From Chromobacterium alticapitis (GTDB lineage Bacteria; Pseudomonadota; Gammaproteobacteria; Burkholderiales; Chromobacteriaceae): a stretch of 43,234 nucleotides of DNA. The translations under genes and the position numbers were made by a program. The notes under the pieces were generated by a model, which searched no databases, was not told where the DNA came from, and worked only from the letters and a program-made list of their open reading frames with translations. Numbering within the stretch: position 1 is the first letter of the stretch; each line of letters opens with the position of its first letter. Below, piece after piece: positions 9,144 to 17,577 of this stretch. The DNA is taken from the NCBI RefSeq assembly GCF_002924365.1, contig NZ_PQWB01000123.1:1-43234 (forward strand), written 5' to 3'.

Positions 9144-10319
9144 ATGCTGAGCTATCAAGAGGCGCGCGCCTGGCTGCTGGAACGGGCCCGGCCCTTGCGC
9201 ACCCACCAGAACGTTTCCCTGTCGCAGGCTTGCGGCCGCGTGCTGGCGTTGCCGGTCCAGGCTGGCGTAGATGTGCCGCCGCATGACAATAGCGCGATGG
9301 ATGGCTACGCCGTGCGTTGCGCCGATCTGGCGGCGGCGCTGCCGGTTTCGCAACGCGTGCCGGCCGGCAGCGTGCCGCTGGCGCTGCAGGCCGGCACTAT
9401 CGCCCGCATCTTCACCGGGGCGCCGATTCCACCGGGCGCGGACGCCGTCATCATGCAGGAGCAGGCGACGGCGGGCGAGGATGGAAAGGTGAGTTTCACT
9501 GTTGTCCCGCAGCCGGGGCAGAACATTCGCCGCCGCGGCGAGGATATCGCCAACGGGCAAGTCATTCTGGAGGCGGGCAAGATGTTGACGCCGGCGGACC
9601 TGGGGCTGGCTGCTTCCATAGGCCTGGCCAGTCTTCCGGCACTGCCGACGCTGCGCGTGGCGGTGTTCTTCACTGGGGATGAGCTGGTGGAGCCCGGCCA
9701 ACCCTTGGGCGCGGGGCAAATCTACAACTCCAACCGTTATTGGCTGGTTCCGGCGCTGCATAAGCTTGGCTGCGAGGTCATTGACCTGGGGCATGTGGGC
9801 GACGCGCTGGAGCCGACGCGGCAATTGCTGCGCGACGCGGCCGCAGTGGCGGATGTCATCGTCACCTGCGGCGGCGTCTCTGTCGGCGAGGAGGATCATG
9901 TCAAGGCCGCGGTGGAGGCTGAGGGCGAGCTGACCTTATGGAAGGTGGCGATCAAGCCCGGCAAGCCGCTGGCCTACGGCAAGGTGGGCGACGCGGATTT
10001 CATCGGTCTGCCGGGCAACCCGGTGTCCGGCTTCGTCACGCTGCAAACCCTGGTCAAGCCTTTCCTGCAGCGGCGCATGGGGCTGGATGTACCGCCGCCG
10101 GAAGCGCAATGCCTGCCGGCGGCTTTCGCCTGGGATAGGCCGGATGCGAAACGCAGCGAGTTCCTGCGCGTGCGCAAGGTGGCGGGCGAATTGCAGCTGT
10201 ATCCGCAGCAGGGCTCCGGCGTGTTGATGTCCTGCGCCTGGGCCGACGGCCTGGTTTGGCTGCAGCCGGGGCAGGTGGTCAAGCCCGGCGATGCGCTGGC
10301 GTATCTGGAGATGGCGTGA
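9144..10319 (+). CDS. moeA: Molybdopterin molybdenumtransferase MoeA
   Basis: A 391-residue cytosolic enzyme that inserts molybdate into adenylylated molybdopterin in molybdenum cofactor synthesis. Visible hallmarks are DNSAMDGYAVR near residue 50, TGAPIPPGADAVIMQEQ near 90, the MoCF-domain GGVSVGEEDHVK near 245, and KPGKPLAYG followed by GLPGNPVS. The ATG at 9144 with a purine-rich AGGA upstream is preferred over an in-frame TTG at 9126. Its stop overlaps the next gene's GTG start by 4 nt. No other Moco genes are in the window. Confidence 0.95.
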   Translation: MLSYQEARAWLLERARPLRTHQNVSLSQACGRVLALPVQAGVDVPPHDNSAMDGYAVRCADLAAALPVSQRVPAGSVPLALQAGTIARIFTGAPIPPGADAVIMQEQATAGEDGKVSFTVVPQPGQNIRRRGEDIANGQVILEAGKMLTPADLGLAASIGLASLPALPTLRVAVFFTGDELVEPGQPLGAGQIYNSNRYWLVPALHKLGCEVIDLGHVGDALEPTRQLLRDAAAVADVIVTCGGVSVGEEDHVKAAVEAEGELTLWKVAIKPGKPLAYGKVGDADFIGLPGNPVSGFVTLQTLVKPFLQRRMGLDVPPPEAQCLPAAFAWDRPDAKRSEFLRVRKVAGELQLYPQQGSGVLMSCAWADGLVWLQPGQVVKPGDALAYLEMA

Positions 10320-10654
10320 GCCGGATTCGATTCCTGCGGGAAGATGGCTCGCTGCTAGGCGAGAGCGAGGCGGAGCCGGGCGACAATCTGCTGGACATCG
10401 CCCGCTTGGCCGACGTGCCGCTGCACTGGCGTTGCGGCCAGGGCACCTGCGGAACCTGCAAGGTGCGGGTGTCCGGCATGGCGGCTCCGCAGCGGCCCGG
10501 TCGCAAGGAACGCAATGTCCTGCTGCGCGCGGGCGCGATAGACGCGGCGCAGGCCGCGAGCGAAGAGTGGAACGAGTCCGCGTCCTGGCGGCTGGCCTGC
10601 CACCTGGCGGTGGAGGAAGGGCGGGACTGGATTGTGTCCTGCCCTGGCTACTGA
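10316..10654 (+). CDS. 2Fe-2S plant-type ferredoxin-like protein
   Basis: A 112-residue electron carrier starting at GTG 10316, overlapping the moeA stop as GTGA. The cluster ligands are Cys40, Cys45, Cys48 and Cys95, with the loop RCGQGTCGTCKV typical of plant-type and adrenodoxin-like ferredoxins. The coupling to moeA suggests co-expression, but a function in cofactor synthesis is only a guess. It may instead serve a molybdoenzyme or an oxygenase encoded elsewhere. The tail WIVSCPGY carries a fifth cysteine (Cys109). Confidence 0.85.
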   Translation: MSRIRFLREDGSLLGESEAEPGDNLLDIARLADVPLHWRCGQGTCGTCKVRVSGMAAPQRPGRKERNVLLRAGAIDAAQAASEEWNESASWRLACHLAVEEGRDWIVSCPGY

Positions 10655-10729
10655 GACCGGCGGAAACCCGACATCGCGCCAGGTGGACGGGCCATTTCTG
10701 TTGCTCGGCTTAGTCGATGGGCCGGAAAG

Positions 10730-10767
10730 CCCCTCTCCCCTTGTGGGAGAGGGGTTGGGGAGAGGGG
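10730..10767. repeat. REP-type palindrome
   Basis: A 10-bp stem CCCCTCTCCC/GGGAGAGGGG with a 5-nt loop is followed by TTGGGGAGAGGGG, a second copy of the purine half. This CCCTCTCCC-GGGAGAGGG-TTGGGG pattern is a familiar extragenic repeat of many proteobacteria. Copy number in this genome cannot be judged from the window. Confidence 0.6.
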
Positions 10768-10965
10768 CGCCGGTTCGATTCCGGGTTATTCGGAGAGCGA
10801 AAGCTAGCAGGCCTTGTCTGCGCTGACATTCCTAATCGATCTATGGAATCCGCTTCGCGGATGATGTTTGAGGCCGGTTCCGCCCGGCGGACGGGCCAGG
10901 GGCTGTGCGGCCAGCCCCTTGGCGATCCCAGGCTGCCCCGACAGCGCCGCGAAACCCCGTCTCCA

Positions 10966-11053
10966 AAGCCATTCCCAAGGCGCCGCCCAACTCGTGGGGC
11001 GCTAGCGTCGCCCCGCTCAAACAAAGGGCGTCTTAAAACCTTGGGAATGGCTT
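10966..11053. repeat. 88-bp element bounded by 15-bp perfect inverted repeats
   Basis: AAGCCATTCCCAAGG (10966-10980) and its exact reverse complement (11039-11053) bound an interior with GGGGCG/CGCCCC pairing (10996-11014) and CGCCC/GGGCG pairing (10984-10988 with 11026-11030). The whole folds as a branched structure. It could be a MITE or other dispersed repeat. No flanking target-site duplication was evident. Confidence 0.5.
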
Positions 11054-11137
11054 CGAAGCCGGCTTGCACTGATGGGGGAGTCGGCGAGTTGGTTTGGTCC
11101 TAATCATTTGGACAAATCTCAGCGAAGGAAAGATGGC

Positions 11138-11159
11138 GGAACGCCCCGTTGGGGCTTCC
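11138..11159 (-). terminator. Weak terminator-like hairpin after the AI-2E permease gene
   Basis: A GCCCC/GGGGC stem with a 3-nt loop, extended by GGAA/TTCC around one bulged base, lies just past the stop codon at 11166. On the minus strand no strong T-run follows, so termination here is uncertain. Confidence 0.4.
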
Positions 11160-11165
11160 GACCGG

Positions 11166-12257
11166 TCAGCCTTGCTCGCCTTCGCAGGCCATTTCTTCCA
11201 CCTCGTCCCGTTCCAGCCAGTGCCGCAGCAGGGTCAGGCCCACCGCCAGCAAGGTTGGGCCGATGAATAGGCCGATCACGCCCCAGGCGATCAGGCCGCC
11301 GATGACGCCGAGGAAAATCACCGACAAGGGCATTTGCGCGCCCTGGCTGATCAGCAGCGGCTTCAGGATGTTGTCTATGGTGTTGATCAGCAGAAAGCCC
11401 CACACGGTGAGGAAGATGGCCAGACCGGTGTGGCCGGTGTAGAACACCCAGGCCGCGGCCGGCAGCCAGACCACCAGCGTCGGCATTTGCGCCACCGCCA
11501 CGATGAAGCACAGAAAACCCAGCACCAGCGAGCCCGGCACGCCCGCGATCAGCAGGCCGATCACGCACAGCACGGTTTGCGCGAGCGCCGTGCCCACCAC
11601 GCCGGTGGTGACGCTGCGTATGGTGCGGGCTATCACTTCCGGCAGATCGCCGGCGGTTTCGCCGCCCAGCTTCAGCACGATGCGCTCCACCAGCTCCCAC
11701 AGCTTGTCGCCATTAATCAGCAGCAGGCCGGCCACCACGATGGCCAACACGATTTCCAGCAGGCTCAGCCCCAGATTGGCGCCGCCGGACAGCAGCCACA
11801 GCACGGTCTTATTGATGACGGGGCGGATCTTGTCGAAGAAGCCGGGCAGGTCGGCCTGGGTGCTCAGCCACAGCTTGTTCAGACCGTCGCCTATCACGGG
11901 CAGGCTGGTGAGCCAGGCCGGCGCGTCGGGCAGGCGGAAGTCGCTGAGATCGTGTGTCAGGTTGGCCAGATGCGGCAAGGTGTCGGCCAGCGTCAGCGCC
12001 ATCAGGCCGATGGGAATGGCCAATGCGGCCGACAGTCCAAGTACGATCAGCAGTGCGGCCAGCTTGTGGCGGCCGCGCAGCCGTGTTTTGAGCCGGCTGT
12101 ACAGCGGCCAGGCGGAAATGGCGATGATGGCGGCCCAGGTCAGGGCGCCGAGAAACGGTTGCAATATCTTGATGCAGGCCAGCACCAGCATAGCCAGGAT
12201 GGCGACCTGGAAAACATTGAGAATGCTGAGGCTGGATCGGCCGGGAATGGGCAGCAT
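11166..12257 (-). CDS. AI-2E family transporter (PerM/YdiK type)
   Basis: A 363-residue polytopic inner-membrane protein with about eight hydrophobic segments. Two are near the N-terminus (residues 12-50), followed by one near 65-90, a soluble loop, and a C-terminal cluster from about 155 to 345. The segment LINTIDNILKPLLISQGAQMPL near residue 295 is the conserved mark of the AI-2E/PerM family. Members export autoinducer-2, act in Na+/H+ exchange, or have unknown cargo, so the substrate is open. It is 58 bp downstream of dsbD on the same strand. Confidence 0.88.
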   Translation of the reverse strand: MLPIPGRSSLSILNVFQVAILAMLVLACIKILQPFLGALTWAAIIAISAWPLYSRLKTRLRGRHKLAALLIVLGLSAALAIPIGLMALTLADTLPHLANLTHDLSDFRLPDAPAWLTSLPVIGDGLNKLWLSTQADLPGFFDKIRPVINKTVLWLLSGGANLGLSLLEIVLAIVVAGLLLINGDKLWELVERIVLKLGGETAGDLPEVIARTIRSVTTGVVGTALAQTVLCVIGLLIAGVPGSLVLGFLCFIVAVAQMPTLVVWLPAAAWVFYTGHTGLAIFLTVWGFLLINTIDNILKPLLISQGAQMPLSVIFLGVIGGLIAWGVIGLFIGPTLLAVGLTLLRHWLERDEVEEMACEGEQG

Positions 12258-12283
12258 GGTGGTATCCGCAAGATGAAACTGGG

Positions 12284-12306
12284 CAGGCCGGCGTCATGCC
12301 GGCCTG
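12284..12306. terminator. Hairpin between dsbD and the AI-2E permease gene
   Basis: A perfect 9-bp stem CAGGCCGGC/GCCGGCCTG with a 5-nt loop fills most of the 58-bp gap. There is no T-tract on the minus strand, so it is more likely a partial terminator or mRNA-processing stem than a full stop. Confidence 0.4.
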
Positions 12307-12315
12307 AAACGTGCG

Positions 12316-14112
12316 CTAGTGTGCCACTTGACCCAGTTGACTGGCAAACGCTGCGGCGGGCGTGAAGCCGACGACGCGCTGCGCTTCCTTGCCGTCCGCG
12401 CCGAACAGGATGATGCCGGGCGGGCCGAACAGACCGAAGCGCTTCAGCAGCGCCTGGTGCGCGTCGCTGTTCGCCGTGACGTCGGCGCGCAGCAGGACGA
12501 ACTGTCCCATCTTGGCGGCGACCAGCGGCTGCGGGAACACCTCGGACTCCATTTCCTTGCAGGCTACGCACCAGTCGGCATAAAAGTCCAGCAGCAGCGG
12601 TTTGCCGGCTGACTTGGCCTCGGCCAGCTTGGCGTCCAGCTCGGCGATGGATGAGATGGGCTGGAATGGATGGCTGGCCGCGCCCTCCGCGCTGCTGGCG
12701 GCGATCAGCTTCAAGGGATAGCGCGGGTTGTCCGCGCCGGACAGCAGGCCCACCAGTTGTGCGCCGCCCAGCAGGAACAGCAGCAGGCCCAGGGCCTTGC
12801 CCAGCCGGGCGCCTGGCTTGGATGCGGTGGACAGGGTGTCGAAAGCGCCCAGAAACACGGCGGCGCCTATCAACAACGCGGCCCAGAGCAGCATCACCAG
12901 CGAGGCAGGCAGGAAGGGCGTCGCCATCCAGATGGCCAGGCCCAGCATGACCACGCCGAAGCCGGATTTCACCACTTTCATCCAATTGCCGGCGCGCGGC
13001 AGCACATGGCCGCCGAAAGTGCCGATGAGGATCAGCGGCAGGCCCAGGCCCAACGCCATCGCGTACAGGGCTGCGCCGCCCAGCAGGGCGTCGCCGGTGC
13101 TGCCGATATAGCCTAGCGCCAGAGCCAGCGGCGGCGCGACGCAAGGGCCGACGATCAGCGCCGACATCGCGCCCATCAGGAACACGGTGAGGGCTTTGCC
13201 GCCGGACAGCTGGTTGGACGATTCCGCCAGCCTGGATTGCAGGGCATTGGGCAACTGAATGGTGAACAGATCGAACATGGACAGCGCGAACACCACCATC
13301 AGCGCGCTGGCGGTGAGAACGACGGCGGGCTGCTGCAGCCACACGGTCAGCAGCGAACCGGTCAGGCCGGCCACGACGCCGACGGCGGTGTAGGTCAGCG
13401 CCAGGCCTTGCACGTACAGCAGGGACAACAGGAATCCGCGGCCGCGGGTGAGGGTTGCGCCCTGGCCGGCAATCAGCGATGAAACGATGGGCAGCAGCGG
13501 GTACATGCAGGCGGTGAACGCCATGCCCAGGCCCGCCAGCAGAAAAGTGCCCAGTGTGGTCAGCCAACCCTTGGCCGCCAACTCGCTGTTACCGGCCGGC
13601 GATTTTCCCGCGGTGGCGGCGCCTCCCAGCCAGTTGTCCAGCTTGCTTTCCGTCTTGCCGCCGGCCGCGCTGACTTTCAGCTTGTGCGTATACGGCGGGT
13701 AGCAGACGCCGGCCTCGGCGCAGCCCTGCAGCCGCACATTGAGCTGGAAGTCGGCTGGGGCGCCGGCGGCCAGCGGAATGACGATGCTCTGCTTGCCGTG
13801 GTAAATGAATTGCTTGCCGAAATAAGGGTCGGCTTTTTCCTGGGCGGCGGGCAGCACGGGCTTGCCGGCCAGATCGGCCGGGGTCGTGCTGATGGCGATG
13901 CGGTCACGGTACAGATAATAGCCCGGCGCCACATCCAGGGTAAGCTGCAGCTTGTCGCCGCTGCGGCTGACCTGAGCGGCGAAGGCTTTCTCCGCCGGCA
14001 GCAAGTCGTCTTGATTGACTGCGTGGGCCGGCAGCGCGACGGCCAGGCAGGCGACCAGCGCCATCAGCCATCGCCATGCCTGGCGGTACAGTGAGTTGAG
14101 GTATGCTTGCAC
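12316..14112 (-). CDS. dsbD: Thiol:disulfide interchange protein DsbD
   Basis: An inner-membrane reductant conduit that passes electrons from cytoplasmic thioredoxin to periplasmic DsbC-type partners. With the GTG at 14112 it has 598 residues, normal for DsbD. A signal peptide (RWLMALVACLAVALPAHA) comes first. The N-terminal immunoglobulin-like domain carries Cys131 and Cys137. The transmembrane domain carries Cys202 (TACMYP) and Cys324 (GPCVAPP). The C-terminal thioredoxin domain carries Cys515 and Cys518 in DWCVACKE. All six functional cysteines are present. An ATG at 14067 is an alternative start; longer frames begin only at TTG. Confidence 0.93.
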   Translation of the reverse strand: MQAYLNSLYRQAWRWLMALVACLAVALPAHAVNQDDLLPAEKAFAAQVSRSGDKLQLTLDVAPGYYLYRDRIAISTTPADLAGKPVLPAAQEKADPYFGKQFIYHGKQSIVIPLAAGAPADFQLNVRLQGCAEAGVCYPPYTHKLKVSAAGGKTESKLDNWLGGAATAGKSPAGNSELAAKGWLTTLGTFLLAGLGMAFTACMYPLLPIVSSLIAGQGATLTRGRGFLLSLLYVQGLALTYTAVGVVAGLTGSLLTVWLQQPAVVLTASALMVVFALSMFDLFTIQLPNALQSRLAESSNQLSGGKALTVFLMGAMSALIVGPCVAPPLALALGYIGSTGDALLGGAALYAMALGLGLPLILIGTFGGHVLPRAGNWMKVVKSGFGVVMLGLAIWMATPFLPASLVMLLWAALLIGAAVFLGAFDTLSTASKPGARLGKALGLLLFLLGGAQLVGLLSGADNPRYPLKLIAASSAEGAASHPFQPISSIAELDAKLAEAKSAGKPLLLDFYADWCVACKEMESEVFPQPLVAAKMGQFVLLRADVTANSDAHQALLKRFGLFGPPGIILFGADGKEAQRVVGFTPAAAFASQLGQVAH

Positions 14113-14347
14113 GTGCTGACTCTGCTTGTGGTTGCTATGGGAGTGAGACGCGACGGCGTGGAGGCGGTTCCGTTTTGTCCCGGCGTGATGCAATATGCAT
14201 CAAACTGCGCGGCTCGGCAATTGTCCTGGCCGGATGCGCCGCCTCCGGGCGAGGCAGGCGGCGACTGGAGGCCAGTATATCTGGAGCGGGGGCCGGCCGA
14301 CAGCCAGATGAAAATGAAAAATAGGCATGAGGTTATTCAGAGGGATT

Positions 14348-15154
14348 ATGCGAGAAACCATACATTTCGCCCACGCCAACAGCTTTCCGGCATCGGTCTA
14401 CCGCAAGCTGCTGACCAGGCTGGGGGAGCGGCACGAGGTGGGTTATCTGGACACCATAGGCCACGATCCGGCGTATCCGATCACCGATTGCTGGCCGCAT
14501 CTGGTGGCGGAGAGCATCAGCCATATCGAGCGCAGCTATGCCGGGCCGGTGATAGGCGTGGGCCATTCCCTGGGCGGCTTTCTGATGTTTTACGCCGCCT
14601 TGCAGCGGCCGGACCTGTTTCGCGCCATCATCATTCTGGATTCGCCGTTGATGGGGCCGCGCCGCTCCTTCGGCATCTGGCTGGCCAAGCGGCTGGGCTT
14701 CATCCAGAAAGTGACGCCGGGCGGCAACACGCTGAAGCGGCGGGACAACTGGGCCTCGGTGGAAATGGTCCATGACTATTTCGCGCGCAAGCCCATGTTC
14801 GCCCGTTTCGATCCGGACTGCCTGGCAGACTATGCCGAGCACGGCACGCGGGACGACGACGCAGGCGGCCGCAAGCTTAAGTTCAGGCCCCAGGTGGAGC
14901 ACGACATCTACGGCACGCTGCCGCATGACTTTCCCTGCCACAAGGGGAGGCTGAAGGTGCCGGCCGGCTTCATCGCCGGCGAAGAGTCGGATGTGCTGAG
15001 AGGCTCGGACATACGGTTCATGCGCAGGCATTTCGGCATGATGGTGGAGGCGCATCCCGGCGGCCATCTGTTTCCGCTGGAGCGGCCGCTGGAAACGGCC
15101 GAGCATATCCTGGCCTTGGTCGAGCGGCTGCGCGGAGACCAAGCGAGCCGCTGA
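14348..15154 (+). CDS. Alpha/beta hydrolase
   Basis: A 268-residue alpha/beta-hydrolase-fold protein. The nucleophile elbow GHSLGG lies near residues 77-82 and the likely catalytic histidine is in PGGHLFPLE near residue 238. It begins FAHANSFPAS, a pattern of cytosolic esterase or hydrolase families without a signal peptide. The ATG at 14348 follows CAGAGGGATT; an in-frame earlier ATG at 14327 lacks a ribosome-binding site. Its substrate cannot be inferred. Confidence 0.85.
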   Translation: MRETIHFAHANSFPASVYRKLLTRLGERHEVGYLDTIGHDPAYPITDCWPHLVAESISHIERSYAGPVIGVGHSLGGFLMFYAALQRPDLFRAIIILDSPLMGPRRSFGIWLAKRLGFIQKVTPGGNTLKRRDNWASVEMVHDYFARKPMFARFDPDCLADYAEHGTRDDDAGGRKLKFRPQVEHDIYGTLPHDFPCHKGRLKVPAGFIAGEESDVLRGSDIRFMRRHFGMMVEAHPGGHLFPLERPLETAEHILALVERLRGDQASR

Positions 15155-15177
15155 GACGGCGGCAAGGCTTGCGACGG

Positions 15178-15212
15178 GGCGGGTTCTCGCGGAAACTAGG
15201 GAGAGTCCCGCC
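15178..15212 (+). promoter_or_regulatory. Imperfect hairpin upstream of pheA
   Basis: GGCGGG (15178-15183) pairs with CCCGCC (15207-15212), and TCTC (15185-15188) with GAGA (15201-15204), across small bulges. It ends 27 bp before the pheA start and has no T-run. No leader peptide rich in phenylalanine was found, so classical attenuation is not supported. Confidence 0.3.
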
Positions 15213-15238
15213 TTAGCCTGCAAGAAAGATCCGCTCTC

Positions 15239-16315
15239 GTGACCATGGAACACCTGCTCAAGCAACACCGCGACGCCATCGACGCCATCGATGTCGAAAT
15301 CCTCCAACTGCTCAATCAGCGCGCCAGCCATGCCCGGGAAATCGGCGAGATCAAGGGCGGCGGCATCATTTACCGCCCGGAGCGCGAAGCCCAGGTGCTG
15401 CGTCGGCTGAAAGACCTGAACCCCGGTCCGCTGCCCAGCGAGTCCATCGCCCGGCTGTTCCGCGAGGTGATGTCCGAGTGCCTGGCGCTGGAGAAGCCGC
15501 TATCCATCGCCTACCTGGGACCGGAGGGCACGTTCAGCCAGCTGGCCGCGGTCAAGCATTTCGGCCATGCGGCGCGGGCAGTGGCCTGTAGCTCGATAGA
15601 CGAGGCCTTCCGCCAGGTGGAGTCGCGCGCGCTCGATTACGTAGTGGCCCCGGTGGAAAACTCCACGGAGGGCGCGGTGGGACGCACGCTGGACCTGATG
15701 GTCAGCTCGCCGCTGAAGATTTGCGGCGAAGTGGTGCTGCGCATCCACCATCATTTGCTGCGCGCAGCGGAAGGCATGGAGGGCATACGGCGCGTCTATG
15801 CTCATGCCCAGGCGCTGGCGCAATGCCATGAATGGTTGAACAAGAACTTGCCGGCGCATGTCGAGCGCGTTTCCGTGTCCAGCAATGCGGAAGCCGCGCG
15901 GATGGCGGCGGAGGACGCTTCCGCGGCGGCCATAGCCGGCCAGGCGGCGGCCGAGCGCTTCGGTTTGCTGAAATTGGCGGAAAACGTGGAGGACGAGCCG
16001 AACAACACCACTCGTTTCCTGGTGCTCGGCCCGCAGGATGTCGGCCCTTCCGGCCAGGACAAAACCTCCATCGTGGTGTCCGCGCCTAACCGGCCGGGCG
16101 CGGTGCATTATCTGCTGGAGCCCATCGCCTCCAATGGCGTGTCGATGAGCAAGTTCGAGTCCAGGCCTTCGCGCGCGGGGCTGTGGGACTATGTGTTCTT
16201 CATCGATCTGGAGGGGCATTCGCAGGACGAGAGCGTGCAGGCGGCCTTGAATGGGCTGCGGGAGCGAACCTCCTATGTCAAGGTTTTGGGCTCTTACCCC
16301 ATGGCGGTGCTGTGA
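15239..16315 (+). CDS. pheA: Chorismate mutase/prephenate dehydratase (P-protein)
   Basis: A 358-residue bifunctional enzyme converting chorismate to prephenate and then phenylpyruvate in phenylalanine synthesis. An AroQ-type chorismate mutase covers residues 1-90 (RDAIDAIDVEILQLLNQRA). Prephenate dehydratase follows from YLGPEGTFSQ near residue 94, with VENSTEGAVGRT and NNTTRFLVLG. A C-terminal ACT domain holds the ESRPSRAGLWDY phenylalanine-binding motif, implying feedback inhibition. A GTG at 15239 has a purine-rich AAGAAAGA about 8 nt upstream; an ATG two codons later (15245) is possible. Confidence 0.95.
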   Translation: MTMEHLLKQHRDAIDAIDVEILQLLNQRASHAREIGEIKGGGIIYRPEREAQVLRRLKDLNPGPLPSESIARLFREVMSECLALEKPLSIAYLGPEGTFSQLAAVKHFGHAARAVACSSIDEAFRQVESRALDYVVAPVENSTEGAVGRTLDLMVSSPLKICGEVVLRIHHHLLRAAEGMEGIRRVYAHAQALAQCHEWLNKNLPAHVERVSVSSNAEAARMAAEDASAAAIAGQAAAERFGLLKLAENVEDEPNNTTRFLVLGPQDVGPSGQDKTSIVVSAPNRPGAVHYLLEPIASNGVSMSKFESRPSRAGLWDYVFFIDLEGHSQDESVQAALNGLRERTSYVKVLGSYPMAVL

Positions 16316-16332
16316 TGGCGCGAGTTTGATTG

Positions 16333-16362
16333 AGGGCCGGTGATCCGGCCCTTCTTGCTTTT
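16333..16362 (+). terminator. Intrinsic terminator of pheA
   Basis: An 8-bp stem AGGGCCGG/CCGGCCCT with a TGAT loop is followed by TCTTGCTTTT. It lies about 18 bp beyond the pheA stop codon and 24 bp before the next start, separating pheA from the LOG-family operon. Confidence 0.8.
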
Positions 16363-16385
16363 GACGCAGTGAAAAGAAAGTGAAC

Positions 16386-16967
16386 ATGAAGGCGATTTGT
16401 CTGTTTTGCGGTTCCAACAAGGGCATGAAGCCTGAATATGAAGCGGCGGCGCGCGCCTTCGGGCGCGAACTGGCCGAGCGCGGCATCACCTTGGTGTATG
16501 GCGCCGGCAATGTCGGCCTGATGGGCGTGGCGGCGGATGCCGCGTTGGCAGCCGGCGGCCGCGTGATCGGCGTGATCCCGGAATTCCTGAAGGCCAAGGA
16601 GGTGGCGCATCTTGGCTTGAGCGAGCTGCACGTTACGGAAACCATGCATCAGCGCAAGGCCTTGATGGCGGAATTGTCCGATGGCTTCATCGCGCTGCCT
16701 GGCGGCTTCGGCACTTTCGACGAGGTGTTCGAGATTCTGACCTGGGCGCAGTTATCGGTGCATGGCAAGCCGGTGGGCATGCTGGATGTGGGCGGCTTCT
16801 TCCGCCCCTTGCAGGCCATGGTGGATCATGCGGTGGCGGAAGGCTTCGTGCCGGCGGGCAATCTGGACCTGTTCCATCGCGGCGAAGATTTGCCGGCGCT
16901 GCTGGCGTGGATGGAAGGCTATCGTCCGCAAACCGTGCCCAAGTGGCTGGACATCAGCAAGACGTGA
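16386..16967 (+). CDS. LOG-family protein (TIGR00730, nucleotide 5'-monophosphate phosphoribohydrolase-like)
   Basis: A 193-residue Rossmann-fold protein of the Lonely Guy/YvdD family. The motif PGGFGTFDEVFE near residues 101-112 is the PGGxGTxxE signature, and the MHQRKALM segment provides the conserved arginine and lysine. Characterised members cleave AMP or cytokinin ribotides at the N-glycosidic bond. The bacterial in vivo substrate is usually unknown. The ATG at 16386 is preferred over a GTG six bases upstream. It is followed after 4 bp by a membrane-protein gene. Confidence 0.88.
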   Translation: MKAICLFCGSNKGMKPEYEAAARAFGRELAERGITLVYGAGNVGLMGVAADAALAAGGRVIGVIPEFLKAKEVAHLGLSELHVTETMHQRKALMAELSDGFIALPGGFGTFDEVFEILTWAQLSVHGKPVGMLDVGGFFRPLQAMVDHAVAEGFVPAGNLDLFHRGEDLPALLAWMEGYRPQTVPKWLDISKT

Positions 16968-16971
16968 GGCG

Positions 16972-17577
16972 ATGCGAAGCATGCCGTCTAAAAACGGTTT
17001 TTGGCCGCTGTTGCGGCGGACGCTGACCTGGCCGCTGGCGCTCGCGCTGGCGGCGGTCATCGTGTTTGAGGAATATGCCTGGGATGAGCTGGCGGCCGCG
17101 CTGGCGCGGCTGGCCAAGTGGCCGCCACTGGCCTGGCTGGAGCTTCGCATCGAGAGGTGTCCGCCCCGAGTGGCGCTGGCGCTGTTCCTGCTGCCGGCGT
17201 TGGGCTTGCTGCCAGTCAAACTGGCGGCGCTGTATCTGATAGAACAAGGCCATGCCTTGCTGGGGCTGGGCGTGATCGTGCTGGCCAAGCTCGGCGGCAC
17301 GGCTTTGGCGGCGCGGCTATTCATGTTGACCAAGCCCGCGCTGATGCAGGTGCCTTGGTTCGTGCGCTGGTACGAGCGTTTTCATCGTTGCCGGGCGTGG
17401 GTGTTCCAGCGTTTGCACGCCTCGCTGCCGTGGCGCTGGGCCAGCCGCTTTATCCGGCGGATCCGCTGGCGGATGGCTCAGCCATCCGCCTTGTCCAGGC
17501 TGGCGAGGCGCGCGGCGCGGCGCTGGCGGCGCGATGAAGCCGAACAGACGGGGCGCGATCATGGAGAAACGCAATGA
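16972..17577 (+). CDS. Hypothetical membrane protein with arginine-rich tail
   Basis: A 201-residue protein of unrecognised family. Three hydrophobic segments are visible near residues 18-37, 67-90 and 93-113. After these comes a strongly basic, tryptophan- and arginine-rich C-terminal half (WRWASRFIRRIRWRM, then RLARRAARRWRR). That tail probably faces the cytoplasm and could touch nucleic acid or the membrane surface. The start could also be the ATG at 16981. It begins 4 bp after the LOG gene and overlaps the next gene by 4 nt, so the genes are likely co-translated. Confidence 0.75.
   Translation: MRSMPSKNGFWPLLRRTLTWPLALALAAVIVFEEYAWDELAAALARLAKWPPLAWLELRIERCPPRVALALFLLPALGLLPVKLAALYLIEQGHALLGLGVIVLAKLGGTALAARLFMLTKPALMQVPWFVRWYERFHRCRAWVFQRLHASLPWRWASRFIRRIRWRMAQPSALSRLARRAARRWRRDEAEQTGRDHGETQ

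Larger units (their letters stand above)
10655..11165. repeat. Gene-free block of stacked inverted repeats (REP/MITE-like)
   Basis: This 511-bp stretch has no credible gene; open frames through it are low-complexity and lack start signals. It contains a REP-like hairpin (10730-10754), an ATCCGC/GCGGAT hairpin (10848-10862), an AGGGGCTG/CAGCCCCT hairpin (10898-10919), and a large 15-bp inverted repeat (10966-10980 with 11039-11053) enclosing another hairpin. The composition suggests one or more dispersed repeat elements rather than regulation of the flanking genes. Confidence 0.55.

Noticed and set aside
10770-10784. CCGGTTCGATTCCGG looks like a tRNA T-arm
   Set aside because: No acceptor stem, anticodon arm or D-arm can be paired around it. 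It lies within the repeat-rich block and is probably coincidental.
10717-11103. 128-codon open frame across the repeat block
   Set aside because: It runs through palindromes, has low-complexity composition and no ribosome-binding site. It is most likely a by-product of high-GC repeats.
15155-15238. Phe-leader-peptide attenuator for pheA
   Set aside because: There is a hairpin but no short open frame rich in phenylalanine codons and no T-run.
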